A stretch of DNA of 64,000 nt from Prochilodus magdalenae (taxonomy: Eukaryota; Chordata; Actinopteri; Characiformes; Prochilodontidae): positions 124,001 to 188,000 of the forward strand of contig JAMWET010003585.1 of the NCBI GenBank assembly GCA_024036415.1. The letters run 5' to 3'. Positions 1-10,785 of the stretch are shown piece by piece (the stretch's first letter is position 1; the number at the start of each line of letters is the position of its first letter). Under the pieces are notes generated by a model, which was given only the letters and a program-made list of their open reading frames with translations, was not told where the DNA came from and searched no databases. The position numbers were made by a program, and so were the translations under genes.

Positions 1-798
1 GGAGTGAGATATCCTGGTTAGAAGGCTAGGAAATCCCCCTTTTGATGATGTCATTTTGAAGGGGCGGAGGTGGAGCCTAGTTTTCAGAAGCTGGACATCT
101 CAGGCCAGTGTCTCTGTGTGTGTTAGCCCATAGATCAGTGGTTGTATTAGCATATTAGGTTTTGTTAACACACTTGAGGATTCCCAGTGGTTTAGTTGTA
201 TATTACCGTAATGCATGCTGGGTACTGAAGTGAGCAGCATGCATAAATAACCCCTAGTATTTGGGATTCCCATGTTGGCTCCCTAATCCAGCTCTGACTG
301 GCCGTCTGCTTGCCATTGCAGCACTGATATTAGCTTCACTGGGAACCAAATGGTTGGTTGTAATTATTGCTCATCTGGAAATTTTCTTTTCTAGTTTGGT
401 AATGAGCAATGAGCAATCTTCCATATGTTAACAGAGATCTTATACACATCTCCTCTTCTGTCCTCAGTTTGAGAAAGGAGTACCAGTTCACTCATGAGTA
501 ACAATTCACTCCTGGGATATCATCAGTACAGTTGCTAAGCTTTTAGGGACCAACTAGGTGAACCAATTTACTACAGCGCCACCCTGAGGCAGATCAGTGC
601 TCTATCACTACTTATTTAAGAACGGGTCGATGAGCAGAGCCCTCAGAATTCTGCCTTTGAGGCATTCAGGGGGTCCAGGAGGTTAATTAGGAGATCTGTG
701 TACCACCTGTGTTTGTCACTGTGGAAATGGAAGAACATTGATGAGTTCCATCTAACTGATGAGGCTACGCTTTAGAATACTGCATACCATTACACAAA
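1..798. other. Unrecognised sequence with a short dispersed repeat
   Basis: No gene or known element is recognised in the first 600 bases. Bases about 640-790 resemble two other places in the window (about 5815-6035 and 7675-7900). They share a stretch containing CATTCAGGGGGTCC followed by GGTTAATTAGGAG and GAGAACATTGATG. This is a dispersed repeat of unknown type. Its right part (about 744-798) also matches 10733-10785, and in both places a family A transposon follows directly. Confidence 0.4.
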
Positions 799-1508
799 CA
801 CTCATCACCAAAACCATAGCTGCCCCCAGAAGGAAGTCTGGGATGGCAGTGCTGCTGGGAAGGAAGATAAAGGTTACTAGGAACTATGAATGATGATACA
901 TTTAGACTGATATGGGGAATATTTATTGAGCTACACCTACAGAAGTATGTCTCTCAGTATGCCAAACGTCTCGGCATGGAGTTGTAGAGGTTCCTAGTGG
1001 TGTCCTGTGATAATCCCTCCCATGCAGTTTGAATATTCTCACACAGTTCCTGCAGATTACGTGGTAGGGGTGGAGGTGGAGTGACACCAGGCCTTCTGAT
1101 GCATGACAACAAACTGACCACGGTGCCTCCACATGGATTTGATGGTCGTCTCCACCAAGAAAAAGCCGGACTCGTCACTGAAGATGACTCGCTGCCATTC
1201 GGAGTCACTCCATGACAGTCTGGCACCACACCATTGCAGTCTTTGGTGACGTTGATGTGGTGTTAAGGACAGACATCATCGCAACGGTCTGTGTGTGGCA
1301 CTAACAGGATAACTCACGGTGGGCATCACTGCTCATCGAATGTCTATAATCATGGCTGCTGGGTCAGTTAGACACAGTGATGTGGGCGAGCGTGAAACCT
1401 GAATCATTTGCATGTCTCACATTGTCAAGCCTGCCCACTGAGTTTCATTGCTGACGCTTAATCCTTCTGGGTGCAACTATTTGTTAGCTACTCCTTTGAT
1501 GAGCAGTG
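799..1508 (-). mobile_element. Family A Tc1-like element, degenerate copy
   Basis: Family A is a Tc1/mariner-type DNA transposon of about 1 kb with TA-flanked ends reading CACTCATCATCAAAAGAA and then a conserved CACCCAGAAGGAA. On the minus strand this copy keeps the end of the DDE-domain first motif (a frame reading VIFSDES, then a C-terminal segment with LQELCENIQ and LYNSMPRRLA), typical of Tc1 transposases. As in every family A copy, the segment between RRPGVT and PPPPLP lacks the catalytic core, so none could make active transposase. Frameshifts and deletions are present here. The 3' part holds AATAAA in a conserved context (GCTCAATAAATATTCCCC). I infer a non-autonomous family; the assignment to Tc1-like is firm, any named subfamily is not. 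Confidence 0.8.
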
Positions 1509-1522
1509 TTTCCTAGACCCTT

Positions 1523-1740
1523 TACCTTTACAGCATTTAGCTGATGCTCTTATCCAGAGCGACTTACAAGGTCAACCATATTACAGGTAAGCCAATGTAC
1601 TGTTAGGAGTCTTGCCCAAGGACTCTTACTGGTGTAGCACAGCATAGTCACCCAAACCGGGATTCCAGCCCCAGTCTCCCACATGTGGTGGTGACTCCCT
1701 GGCGGGTAGAGGTGTTATCTGCAGAGCTACACCAACCACA
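1523..1740 (-). mobile_element. tRNA-headed SINE with LINE-like tail
   Basis: On the minus strand the element starts with a tRNA-like head (GGTGTAGCTCTGCAGATAAC, resembling an RNA polymerase III A box) and ends with TTGTAAGTCGCTCTGGATAA and GCTAAATGC. That tail is shared with the L2-type LINEs at 37.1 kb and 52.9 kb. Exact 9-bp target duplications, TAGACCCTT, lie at 1514-1522 and 1741-1749, so the ends are well defined. It inserted just outside the right end of the neighbouring family A copy. The B box is degenerate here but clear in the copy at 31.8 kb. Confidence 0.85.
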
Positions 1741-1749
1741 TAGACCCTT

Positions 1750-3385
1750 AACACTGAGGTTCCTCACACGTGCACATTTTGCTTAGAAAGGTTAAATAGT
1801 GGATCCTACAGGGCATTGTGGCACACTGATTTTTAAGAGTGCCTCTGTTATATGACTCATAAGACAGCAAAGGCATAACAGTGTGAAGTTGTACACATGT
1901 GCTTGGAACAGAGTCCTGACAGTTCTCTCTCTTTTTGTTGCAGCTTTTTTTGTTTTTCCTTTAAAAACGAGACCTTAAATGGAGCTCCAGTGCTTCGGTG
2001 TCATCATAAAAGCTTCTTTTCATGATCCCCAGCCAGACTTACCATGAAAGATGTATCACAAGGGCTGTCAAAATCTAGGGCCCAATTTAAAAAGTGACTG
2101 CTTTTCTCACCCTGGATAAAAATGGGTACACACACACACACCCACACACACACCCATCCACAAAACCTTTTAGTAAGAAGACAGCAAAGTGGGCACTCGT
2201 GCCTTGAACCAGGGTCCAGCCTGTTTCATCTGCCCAACCGTTCCCTGAGGGGCTGGAGTGAATGAAATGATTTCATATCCCGGCTTATGCTTGCAATCCC
2301 TGAACTAAAGACAATTTCTTTCTTGCTGGATTAATCTCGGGGCATATCACCCTGCTGGAACACGGAAAGCACGCAGGCGTAACAAATAACTCAGCTAATT
2401 AATCAGTTAACCCATATGAATCCTCCGCCATGTGTCTTGCTTATCTGTTTAAGGAATAGCTCAGCCCTCCTGTGAGATGTGACAGGCATGGAATGCAGTA
2501 AACAGCAAACACGATCCCACCCTCCTCTGTGAAAACCTATTCAGTCAAAGCTCCGTCTTGGAAATCGGCTTGGAGACCAGCTGCATCGCCTCCACCCGGC
2601 TCAGACTCACTTCAAAGGGAATGAGACAGGAGGGATTCGGAGATAGAGTCTATTTGAAATCTCATCCCACGTGTGTGCCGCGTATGCTGCACTATGGGCG
2701 CACGTTTATCTGCACAGAAAGGGTTCTTCCATAGCAACAACAGGCGCTACAACGGCTTAGAGAATGAACAAGTGGATGCACTGAAGTCTTCAGCCTGGCT
2801 GGTGAATTTCCTTGCAAGCCTTTAGTCTTCAGACTCCTTCACTAGATACACCACTGTTATTATGTAACTGGAAAAGTGGGTTTCCTGAAGGATATGTGGA
2901 ATAGTTCAAATGGTTCCCACTTCCTGATTGGCTGTTGCTAGGCTGTGGTTGCAAAGGGAGGAACGAGAGATAAGTAAATGGCACTTAGAGGAGTGTGGGT
3001 GAGTATGGCTGTAGATTAGAGTTTGGGGATCTGGCCTCAGTGAGTGCACGCCGTTTGGTGGATATAGGTTCAAGTAGACTATACGGTTTGGATGTTGCTG
3101 GAAATCAATGGGACTCTATGAAAGGAAAGAGTGATGAGAAAAATAGATAAGCAGATGAGTGCAGGTGAGAGCAATTTTGGATTTAAGCTAGCCCTGAGAT
3201 AATGTACAACAAACAGTGTCAGCTGGTCAAGCAGCAGTACAGTAGATAGATGTATGTGCCCATCCCTTTCATTCCGAATGGGCAAAAATGGCATCGCTAT
3301 GGGGAACGTAAAAAACTGTACACAAGCCCAAACCACACAGTCGGACCGGACGATCTAAGAACAAAAGAATACCATAGTCTTAACA
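1750..3385. other. Unrecognised sequence; short CA repeat
   Basis: No coding region or mobile element is recognised. Bases 2126-2157 are an imperfect CA microsatellite. Bases about 2200-2800 have a mixed, non-repetitive look and match nothing else in the window, so they may be old single-copy intergenic or intronic DNA. Open frames here are short and show no domain. Confidence 0.4.
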
Positions 3386-4111
3386 TTAAAAGAATAGTGG
3401 CACAAATAGCTGCACCCGGAACGAATCAACCGACAGGAATGAAACTGGCCTTATCATGGTACCTGGCTGACCCAACAGCCACAACTGTGGACATTCAGCA
3501 AGCATTAATGTCCTCCGTGAGTCATCCTGTTAGGGCCAGCACCATTGGCAAATGGCTGCTCGACGCAGTCCCTCACGATGACTGCCCTCAACACTACGTC
3601 AATGTCGCCACACACTGAAATGGTGTCGTGCCAGACTGCCATGGAGTGATTTAGAATGGCAGCGGGTCATCTTCAGTGACCAGTCCCGCTTTTGTCTTGG
3701 TGGAAGCAAACATCCCACATCGGTGTGTGGAGGCATCGTGGTCAACGCCAAGATGAACGGGTTTGTTGTTACGAGTCACATTTCCAAAAGGTCACTCCAT
3801 CTCCACCCCTACCACACAATCTGCAGGAACTGTGTGAGAATATTGAAGATGGATGGGATGGATTATCACAGGACACCATTAGGAACCTCTACAACTCCAT
3901 GGTGAGACGTGTGGCGTGTTGTGTTAGTAAACATGGTGACCTGATGCCATACTGAGAGACACTACTTCTGTATGTGTAGCTCAATAAATATTCCCCATAT
4001 CAGTCTAAATGTATCATCATTTATTGCTCCTGGTAACCTTTACCTTCCTTCCCAACAGCACTGTAATCCCATACCTCCTTCTGGGTGCAGCTATTCTTTT
4101 GATGATGAGTG
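3386..4111 (+). mobile_element. Family A Tc1-like element
   Basis: The right end is clean: TTTTGATGATGAGTG is followed by TA at 4112-4113. The left inverted end is decayed (AAAGAATAG and AATAGCTGCACCC). Reading across frames, the N-terminal helix-turn-helix part gives VSHPVRASTIG, then the first catalytic block reads VIFSDQSRF, with the usual Glu after Asp changed to Gln. The C-terminal part is in frame from about 3692 to 3955 and ends with LYNSMVRRVA and KHGDLMPY before the stop, matching the normal end of Tc1 transposases. AATAAA at about 3983 may be the element's poly(A) signal. Confidence 0.85.
3692..3955 (+). pseudogene. Family A transposase C-terminal remnant
   Basis: This 87-codon frame holds WRHRGQRQDE (end of the first DDE block), then jumps to PSPPLPHNLQELCENI and DTIRNLYNSM, the C-terminal tail of Tc1 transposases. 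The second and third catalytic residues are absent, because the region normally starting at the VWG motif is deleted. The start Met is not authentic; the real reading frame enters from upstream through a frameshift. It is the best preserved family A tail in the left half of the window and is not expected to be functional. Confidence 0.75.
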
Positions 4112-4502
4112 TACTTAGTTACACTTTTAAATAGATGCCAGCTGTTGTTTGCATGGGTGTCCAATTCATGGTAAAAGAACCAAAAGACTTTTTTAAAAAT
4201 GAGAATGTCTATTGTTGAGAAAGTATTGTTTCTAAAACTTCCTTTCAAAGCTAATAAAGTTTCAGAGATATACAGGGGCCGTGACATGGCAGTGACAGCT
4301 TATACAGTAGAGATATCTGTCACTGATTGTGTTATCTTTAATTTTTTACGTCCTCCAGGGCCCCCCTAACAACCTCTAGCATGATGCTGTACTGTGTTGT
4401 CTGAGATGCTGGAGTTAAGAGAAACAAAATTGCTAACTATTAGAACCATCCAATTATCAGCAGTGCACAAATTAGCCAGTCCTAAATACATTTAGACAGC
4501 TT

Positions 4503-5171
4503 CCCTTATGAAACGATAATATATGGCAATGTATTGGAAAATATAGTGCAATATTTTAAATAATATAATGTCATATATGGGAAACAAGTGCATATATTTA
4601 TATAGTGATAAATATATTACAATATATTGTATAATACATAAGGAATTGCCGCTTTTCATATATTGTATGTATGGTAGTATAATATATATTAGACATATAT
4701 AGTACATATATTATGATTTACATATGTAATAGGCATCATATATATATAGTTTTATATATGTGAGAATATTTTAATATATATATATATATATACAGTATAT
4801 ATATATAGTCACATTATATAAAAACTATAGAATATTATCATACATATATGTATATATATATGTAATATATCTATATATATATATATACTATATATATATA
4901 TATATATATACATATATATATGGATGAAATACATATGATGTGATTACATATTAAAAAATGAAATATATTACAATATATAGTAAATATATATTATACTACC
5001 ATACATACAATATATGAAAAGCGGCAATTCCTTATGTATTATACAATATATTGTAATATATTTATCACTATATAAATATATGCACTTGTTTCCCATGTAT
5101 GACATTGTATTATTTAATATACTGCACTATATTTTGGCAATACATTGCCATATATTATCGTTTCATAAGGG
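4503..5171. mobile_element. Long AT-rich palindromic MITE
   Basis: The ends read CCCTTATGAAACGATAATAT and its reverse complement. The left arm (about 4503-4695) is repeated nearly perfectly in inverted form at about 4980-5171, including the GC-containing marker GAAAAGCGGCAATTCC. The centre (about 4740-4960) is TA-rich with long runs of TATATA. No protein is encoded. The flanks show only TT on each side, so the superfamily is uncertain. A structure of this size could extrude as a cruciform or hairpin. Confidence 0.8.
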
Positions 5172-6044
5172 TTGCAGGAGTCACTGTTCCTAGTTAGCCT
5201 TTAATGTTATAGTACCCCTATTGTGGGACCCCAAAAAATCCTGTCTAGGGACCCTGAAAGGCTGGAGCTGGGCCTCACTAGATGCTCCAGTTCATTAAGG
5301 AGCACATCTCAGTTTTCTCTTCTGAATTACTTTGAATTCTTTGGATTCAAAATTGATCTGAGCTCTGTAAGGAGCATTAGAAGAACGAAAAAAGAATGAT
5401 CAAGCTAATGACAATAACAGCAGGCTAACCACGAAGAATAATGGCAAGCAATAAACAAGCAGCTGTTTAAATAGCTATGAGCATTAGCTGACTAGTTCAA
5501 GGAGCTCTTTAAAGAAACATTAGTCTCGAGAAACTCCTGATACCATGACTCAAGAAACTGACAAAATGAGGAACTACCAACCATGAGCCAGTCAGAGTGG
5601 GTCTCTTTTATTTCACCCAGTAAACCCTCTGGTTTTATTACTTGTAGTTAAGTGATGTTGCTGTAAAGTCTGTCGTTTGTAATGATCACATGATCACATG
5701 ATGTGCTTTCGCTATTTGGGTTGCTTGTTCCATGAAATTTCTTTAACAAAATTGAGAGGCTTGCAACCGTTGCACCTGAGTTTCAAGTGAGTTGCCGGAT
5801 GCTTTCCATTCGGCAGTTCATGCAACAAACTAACATTATAATAAGTTTACTTTCAGAAACCCCCTCTGAACTCTGACTTTGGGACATTCAGGGGGTCCGA
5901 GAGGTTAATTAGGAGGTCCTGGACCTTGCAAACTCCTTGCATCCTAAAAAAGTGAGAGAACATGGATGAGCTTATAATTGTAAATACTGTCAACCTCATT
6001 TAGTTTCATGTAGAATTTAAGCATCACTGCACAAAGCTCTAAAT
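5172..6044. other. Unrecognised sequence plus dispersed repeat
   Basis: Nothing coding is recognised. A near-palindrome, GATCACATGATCACATGATG, sits at about 5683. From about 5815 to 6035 the sequence matches the repeat near 640-790 and 7675-7900 (shared ATAATAAGTTTACTTTC, CATTCAGGGGGTCC and GTTAATTAGGAGG). It is not a family I can name. Confidence 0.4.
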
Positions 6045-6217
6045 CAGTGTTTCCCAATCCTGGACCTGCACATTTTAGCAGATTTCCTACTTTTACACAC
6101 CTCCTGCAACTCTGAAAGGGCTTATTAGTGAGCCAATAAGTTATATCAGGTGTGAGGGGGGCACGGAAAGCACTAGAATGTGCCGGGTGCCTTCAGGACC
6201 AGGGTTGAGAAAGACTC
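6045..6217. mobile_element. hAT-type MITE (CAGTGTTTCCCAA ends)
   Basis: The element is 173 bp. Its left end is CAGTGTTTCCCAATCCTGG and the right half reads CAGGACCAGGGTTGAGAAAG, giving imperfect terminal inverted repeats. The flanks CTCTAAAT and CCCTAAAT (6037-6044 and 6218-6225) match at 7 of 8 positions, as expected for hAT insertion. A related copy lies at 58177-58370. It has no coding capacity and interrupts the dispersed repeat that ends near 6035. Confidence 0.75.
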
Positions 6218-6247
6218 CCCTAAATTTGTACGTATACCTGTACCTAT

Positions 6248-6760
6248 ATAACTCGTACATAAGCTCGCCCAACAAAAAGTTAGTCACCTTGGGTGTTTAA
6301 GGCAGTAGTAACTTCAGGCTCCTGTAGATGGTGCTGCATGAGGATGATGGGGTTATAAATACCTGCGGGTGTGAGTGACAGGATCCATAGATTGAGAAGA
6401 GGTGGTACAGTGCAGTGAATGTCTCGTTCCATGTGTGGAAGATAGCTCCAAAGCAGATGTTAATGATTGGCTAAAAGGAGGGACTGCATTTGGGCGTGGC
6501 CAAAGACCATAGTGTGAAGGAAGTAGCTGAATCTGCAGGTGTATAGAAGCATATGGTCATACGGGTCTACCAGCAGTTGCACAAATCCCAGTCTACAGGA
6601 ACCTCTCCTCACAATTGTGCAGTGATGGCATCCACCAAATCTGGCCCAACCTCGAAATTCTTTGATACAAGAGTGTCTGAAAATTGATGTGTACTACATC
6701 CAGTCCATGCCAAATCCAATCTCAGTTGTATTACGTCCTTGTGGAAGTACGTTTCAGCCA
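6248..6760 (+). mobile_element. Family C Tc1-like element, partial
   Basis: Family C has ends of the type AAGCTCACCAGACAAA and a conserved block CAGGCTCCTGCAGATGGCGC followed by GGGGCTATAAATACCTG. This copy starts with ACATAAGCTCGCCCAACAAA and runs through the 5' region into a damaged transposase tail near 6610-6750, where frames resemble the better copy at 22.9 kb (CIKID and QSMPN-type residues). It is heavily mutated and the right end is not seen. The TATAAATA inside the block could be the element's own promoter TATA box. Confidence 0.65.
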
Positions 6761-7670
6761 CAGAGCCAGTGGGTACTGGTCTTCCTCACTTCCTCAGTTT
6801 ACAACGCTTCCCATGTAATTACTGAACAGGCCTTAAGATGCAATAAGCCTAGCGACGTAAGCAATGCCTTTGTCGACTTGTGGGAACCCTGCTGATCAAA
6901 TCCTCCCTCGACATGGAGGGAAGTTTATCCCTGGGGTCTAGCTTTGAACACTGCCGTCACCGGCGCCACCCATTATGACGCCAACGCGGGGCTCAGTAAA
7001 TCTTCTAGTAGCCACTAATTGCAATTGGTTGTGGCCTTGGCTGCGACAACAGAGCCAGAGTAAATTTAGCACTGGGAACTCTATGGGATGTGGAAAGAGA
7101 AGCAGCTGGTTCAGATGCAGAGCATGAGCGAGTGTTGGGAACAGGGGGAAAGGATCAGATGAGAGCATGTATGCCCCGCTTCTTCCTGTGAGAGATGGAA
7201 CGAGGTCAGACAGGGGGAGGCCGGGGTTGTGCTGCAGTGACAACACACACTAATCTGACGAGGAGCGGTATTGTCTGGTGCGTCGCGGCTAGAAGAAGAG
7301 GAGCCCTGCACTCTGCGCCCTTTCCACAATGATTCAGCCAAATGAAAAAACAAAGCACATTCTCGCAATTACGCCGTAAACCCAGGTCCGGGATAATGGC
7401 TTAGACAGGACTTTGGTAAACACATCATGAGTTCGAGGCATCGCTGTGAAATTCCAGAAATGAATGCTTTTATCTGCCAAAGTGATGTAAAAGCATTTGC
7501 TGAGTTTCCCAGCTCGGATTTGCGAGTGTTAATGCATCTCCCAATGATGGCCGAAGCTTGATGTACCTCCAGGCGTTTGTCTGGAGCGAAATCCTTTCAG
7601 TCTGGTGTCGTATTGATTACAGTCCTAAAAACAGGGGTGCTAAAACGAGATATGATTCAGGAGTTTACTG
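6760..7670. other. Unrecognised, locally GC-richer sequence
   Basis: No domain is found in the overlapping short open frames on either strand between 6938 and 7368. The stretch 6950-7560 matches nothing else in the window and has a less AT-rich composition, so it may be single-copy DNA. I see no splice-bounded exon that I would defend. Confidence 0.35.
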
Positions 7671-7674
7671 TTCA

Positions 7675-8050
7675 CTCATGCGACAACATAACATCATAAT
7701 AGGTTTACTTTCTGGGACCCCTCAGAAATCTGACTTTCAGGGGGTGCAAGAGATCAATTAGGAGGGCCTGTATTTTGTACTTTGGAAATGAGAGAACATT
7801 GATGGTCCTATAATTGTGAATTCCTTCAACCTCATGTTTCCTGTAGATGTAGTTCCAAGCCTCACTGTGTAAAGCCTCAGATTCATATGTATTTTACAAT
7901 ACTATTCAAACACAAAATATTAGTCACCCGACTTGTTTAGGGTGGTTGTAGGTTCAGGCTCCTGCAGATGGCGCTACATGAGGATGACAGAGTTAAAAAT
8001 ACCCGCGGGGTCTGAGTGACAAGATTCATCGATTGAGAAGAGCCAAGAGA
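7675..8050 (+). mobile_element. Dispersed repeat joined to family C 5' end
   Basis: Bases 7675-7900 are the third copy of the unnamed repeat seen at 640 and 5815. From about 7905 the sequence becomes family C (AGTCACCCGACTTGTTTAGG, then CAGGCTCCTGCAGATGGCGC at about 7954 and AAAAATACC). At both this locus and the one at 6.2 kb the same repeat precedes family C, suggesting that the pair was duplicated together, or that family C inserted into a copy that later spread. Confidence 0.5.
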
Positions 8051-8132
8051 AACATGCACCTGCAAAGTGTTCCAAAGAAACACAAAAAGAAGAATAGAGA
8101 AACAGAAATATATATATTCCATATATATATAT

Positions 8133-8423
8133 TCATTCCATAAGTGCCCTGGTGACCTGGTGGACAGACACCTGGGGGTTTCGTAATCTGGTGGTCTCTG
8201 ATTTCACGCTCCTGTATCGTCTGTCAGATGGGAGAAGTGTGAAGAGGTTGTGTTGAGGACTCCTGAGGACCCTGGAGTGGTGAATGTCCTCTAGTGGTGA
8301 AAGTGGTGATCCTATGAAGGTCTGGGCTGTCCTGACCACCCACTGCAGACATTTGCGGCCCGACTGTGATGGAGCCATAGAAGAACCATGTTTTGTTCTC
8401 TGAAGAGTCCAGAAGACCTTCAA
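8133..8423 (-). pseudogene. LINE ORF2 C-terminal remnant
   Basis: The 96-codon minus-strand frame contains LQWVVRTAQ, DIHHSRVLR and FTLLPSDRRYRS. These correspond to the conserved C-terminal region of a reverse transcriptase encoded by fish non-LTR retrotransposons, downstream of the RT core. The same signature occurs in the LINE at 60.4-61.3 kb (DIYQS and FTLLPSGRRYRS). The copy is short of the normal end and lacks the RT motifs, so it is a truncated remnant. Confidence 0.75.
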
Positions 8424-8429
8424 TGGAGA

Positions 8430-9880
8430 ATCTTTACAACTTACACAGCTTTTGTAACACTCTTTGATGGCTACCTACATGGTGAATTCATGATACATGC
8501 ATAAGAATCAAACAACAAGTATTTGCAACATTTGAGAATTAATTATCAGCATATGTCGCCAAAAAAACACAAGATTTTGCTATGGTGCCAATAACACTGT
8601 ATTGCATCGCATTACAATGTTATAAAGCTTAATACCCAGGTAATGACAAAGTGATGCCCTTGAAATAAGGCTGGCTTTATATGGCCATTTATATGAGTTG
8701 CATGCAACATTATCTTTACGCAACTTGACAGTTAAGTTGCATGTAGCACATTTCGTTATTCCAATAGTTGGTTTTGATACATCATATCATCCTCAGTGTA
8801 TCTTCACACCATAAACAATCATGCAGCTAGTTGCGTGCTATGCATTAGATGCAACATAATTTCCATGCAACGTTGCAGATACACGAAGCAATTCAAAATG
8901 CACTAAGATGCATGTAGCACATTCTTTTACTCCGCTAGTCAGATACATCTTCTTCACTATGTCGGAAGCTGGCTACGTAAAGCATGCATTTTTGTTTTAT
9001 AACTGCTTTACTCCAGTAGTAAGTTTTAATAAATGGTAACGTCTTTACTATTATTTTCATAGTAGAACTATCATGCACCATGTTGCATGGTATGAGTGGC
9101 ATACAATCTATTTCCTTGCACCTGAGCCGTTCAAAAAACTACTCCACTACACAGATTTCCATGCAATGTAGCAGGTTCATGAAGCAATTCTGAAGCAATT
9201 TCGCAGGGTACACATTCCATTACTCCACTAGTCGGTCTTGATACATCATACATATTTGCAGCATCTTTATGTTCTTTCTTTATGTATTTATTCCAGCTGG
9301 CTATGTCTTTGTATCCGTTTTTTAACTTTCTGTGGTTTTTAATAATATAATTAATAATATAAATACACAGTCATTGCTTTATAAATACATTACTCAGTGC
9401 TTATGCATGTGCTGTTAGAAATCTATGTAGGTTTTCTCCCAGTAAGGTCTTCCAACCTTACTTCCAGCTATACTAGCTGTTCTATACTCTGTATTTCCTG
9501 TAAAGTCATACTGTTTAGGAACATTCCCTTTTAAGGCTGTATATTTGGAAATGAGCAAATAGCTAAGTTTAATATGTGCCTGCTGTCTAAGAGCAGTACT
9601 AATTATTCAGCAGAATTGACCATAATAACTGAAACAGCTATTAATATTCTGCATACGATTTCTTTCGCTTCCCTAGCTGGTCATAGCTTGGGCTCTGGTT
9701 AGTGGTTCATACCATCCCATTCATTCCATTCAGAAGAGTATTCATCCAGTAACACTTCTCCATTAGTAGAACCTGGTGAGGCTTATACGCAATTAATGTG
9801 AAGAGCTCCTCAGCAAAAATATGAAAATAGCTGTAGATGTCATGCCAATGTCGCTTGACATTTAGAGATGAACAATGTGA
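8430..9880. other. AT-rich sequence with degenerate internal repeats
   Basis: Three diverged segments (about 8734, 8909 and 9201) share TAGCACATT or TACACATT, then TTACTCCACTAGTCGG and, in two of them, TTTTGATACATCATA-like sequence. TGCAT and ATGCAA words are unusually frequent between 8690 and 9200. No open frame of note occurs. I cannot assign a family. Confidence 0.35.
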
Positions 9881-9939
9881 CTTGGGTCTTTCTCAAGTAT
9901 GTATCTGGGAGAGGCTATGCGCGGTAAATGTAATTCCTT

Positions 9940-10134
9940 GGCCAGGGCGACCACAATGACTCCACGCATTAATTTGTTGGTCGTCTCCACCTTGACAAAA
10001 GCGGGACTTGTCAATGAAGATGACCATTTGCCATTCTGAGGCACTGGATTATAATCTGGCATGACACCATTGCAGTCTTTGACGATGTTGACGTGGTGTT
10101 AAGGGCAGTCATCATATCGGTCTGCACGCATGTA
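9940..10134 (-). mobile_element. Family A Tc1-like element, left piece of a split copy
   Basis: Minus-strand family A sequence covers the first catalytic block region (a frame near 9990-10060 corresponds to FIDKSRF-like residues and a GGDD-like loop) and the AACACCACGTCAAC segment. It is cut at TA 10133-10134 by a family B element. The same copy resumes after 10657. The left border is uncertain. Bases 9885-9940 instead match 11525-11590 (CAAGTATGTATCTGGGA and AAATGTAAT). Confidence 0.65.
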
Positions 10135-10655
10135 CAGGGGTTGGACAATGAAACTGAAACACCTGTCATTTTAGTGTGGGAGGTCTCATGGCTAAATTGG
10201 ACCAGCCTGGTGGCCAATCTTCATTAATTGCACATTGCACCAGTAAGAGCAGAGTGTGAAGGTTCAGTTAGCAGGTAAGAGCACAGTCCTGCTCAAAATA
10301 CTGCAATGCACACAACATTATGGGTGACATAAGAGTTCAAAAGAGGACAAACGGTTGGACGTCTTGCTGGCGCATCTGTGACCAAGACAGCAAGTCTTTG
10401 TGATGTATCAAGAGCCACGGTATCCAGGGTAATGTCAGCATACCACCAAGAAGGACGAACCACATCCAACAGGATTAACGCAAGAGGAAGCTGTCTGAAA
10501 GGGATGTTCGGGTGCTAACCCGGATTGTATCCAGAAAACATAAAACCATGGCTGCCCAAATGACGCTGTATTGGCCCCAAAAGGAGGCCCTACACCATAC
10601 TAATAAATGATTGTGGTCTAAAACCAGGTGTTTCAGTTTCATTGTCTAAACCCTG
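10135..10655 (+). mobile_element. Family B Tc1-like mini-element nested in family A
   Basis: Family B has TIRs starting CAGGGGTTGGACAATGAAAC and TA target duplications, here at 10133-10134 and 10656-10657. The internal sequence keeps parts of both N-terminal helix-turn-helix motifs: frames read VSRATVSRV, then GKLSERDVRVLTRIVSR and KTMAAQ. It then jumps to the C-terminal tail (AAAAGGAGGCCCTACACCA). This deletion differs from that in the copies at 23.8 and 36.3 kb. It interrupts a family A copy, so family B moved here after family A. Confidence 0.85.
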
Positions 10656-10657
10656 TA

Positions 10658-10690
10658 GTTCTGACATGTGCAGCCATCTGCCAATTTGGA
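10658..10690 (-). mobile_element. Family A element, right piece of split copy
   Basis: GTTCTGACATGTGCAGCCATCTGCCAAT directly continues the family A sequence interrupted at 10134; compare GTAGTCCTGCGTCATGCAGCC at about 11228. The piece breaks off near 10690, so the 5' end of this copy is lost. Confidence 0.6.
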
Positions 10691-10785
10691 GAACATAATA
10701 ATTAAGTAATATATAATTAGCTATAATTATAAATTCCATCTAACTGGTGAGGCTACACTATAGAATACTACATAACATTGCACAT

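Noticed and set aside
923..1132. 69-codon and overlapping 91-codon frames as host genes
   Set aside because: Both are frames of a family A transposase remnant; the same peptides recur, shifted, in every copy.
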